Shown piece after piece: positions 6,633-6,685 of a stretch of 6,685 bases of DNA. Made by a program: the position numbers and the translations under genes. The DNA comes from Yoonia sp. GTDB lineage: Bacteria > Pseudomonadota > Alphaproteobacteria > Rhodobacterales > Rhodobacteraceae. Every line of letters starts with the position of its first letter. Positions within the stretch are counted from its first letter, which is position 1. Under the pieces are notes generated by a model. It did no database searches. It had not been told where the DNA came from and saw only the letters and a program-made list of their open reading frames with translations. Where the stretch lies: contig JAHDGO010000090.1 in the NCBI GenBank assembly GCA_020627605.1, positions 908 through 7,592 of the forward strand, written 5' to 3'.

Positions 6633-6685
6633 GCGGACAAAGCTGCCACTTCTTTTGAGCATTTCAGTTACCCTTGAGTGCAACC
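6633..6685. other. Trailing intergenic sequence
   Basis: The last 53 bases are more AT-rich than the genes and contain no supported gene. A plus-strand TTGAGC near 6655 might be half of a promoter for a gene beyond the window, but no matching -10 box can be judged. Confidence 0.3.

Noticed and set aside
6498..6683. Minus-strand open frame of 61 codons at the right end
   Set aside because: Starts with TTG without a convincing ribosome binding site and runs antisense through the terminator and the end of the MBL gene.

Overview
The window looks like chromosomal core DNA from an alphaproteobacterium, most likely a member of the Rhodobacteraceae. This rests on the GC-rich codon use, on the wording of the proteins (RF2, PBP1A and the amidase all read like roseobacter-group versions), and on the amidase–PBP1A–RF2 gene order, which I recall from that order. 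The genus cannot be named from the sequence alone.

Layout: four genes lie on the minus strand, in transcription order from right to left. They are a fold-type I PLP-dependent aminotransferase (4542-5687), a periplasmic N-acetylmuramoyl-L-alanine amidase of the AmiC type (3391-4545), a bifunctional class A penicillin-binding protein 1A (614-3130) and the N-terminal half of peptide chain release factor 2 (left edge to 538). The aminotransferase and amidase share a 4-base ATGA stop/start overlap. A 260-bp gap separates the amidase from the PBP1A gene. It holds an imperfect direct repeat, two short open frames and a near-consensus housekeeping promoter just before the PBP1A gene. A 75-bp gap separates the PBP1A gene from prfB. 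A fifth gene, divergent on the plus strand (5824-6594), encodes a metallo-beta-lactamase-fold hydrolase with a twin-arginine (Tat) signal. It is followed by a GC-rich hairpin that probably ends its transcript.

How the genes work together: the PBP polymerises and cross-links peptidoglycan, while the amidase cleaves stem peptides from glycan strands, typically at division septa. The pair therefore forms a cell-wall module, next to a translation-termination gene with which no functional link is visible. The aminotransferase is probably co-translated with the amidase, but its substrate cannot be read from sequence. The Tat-exported hydrolase looks independent of the others.

I found no mobile element, CRISPR array, tRNA, rRNA or clear previously undescribed system. 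The most useful observations are the promoter that moves the PBP1A start downstream, the unusual gap between the amidase and PBP1A genes, the aminotransferase coupled in front of the amidase, and six clustered cysteines in the transpeptidase region of the PBP.
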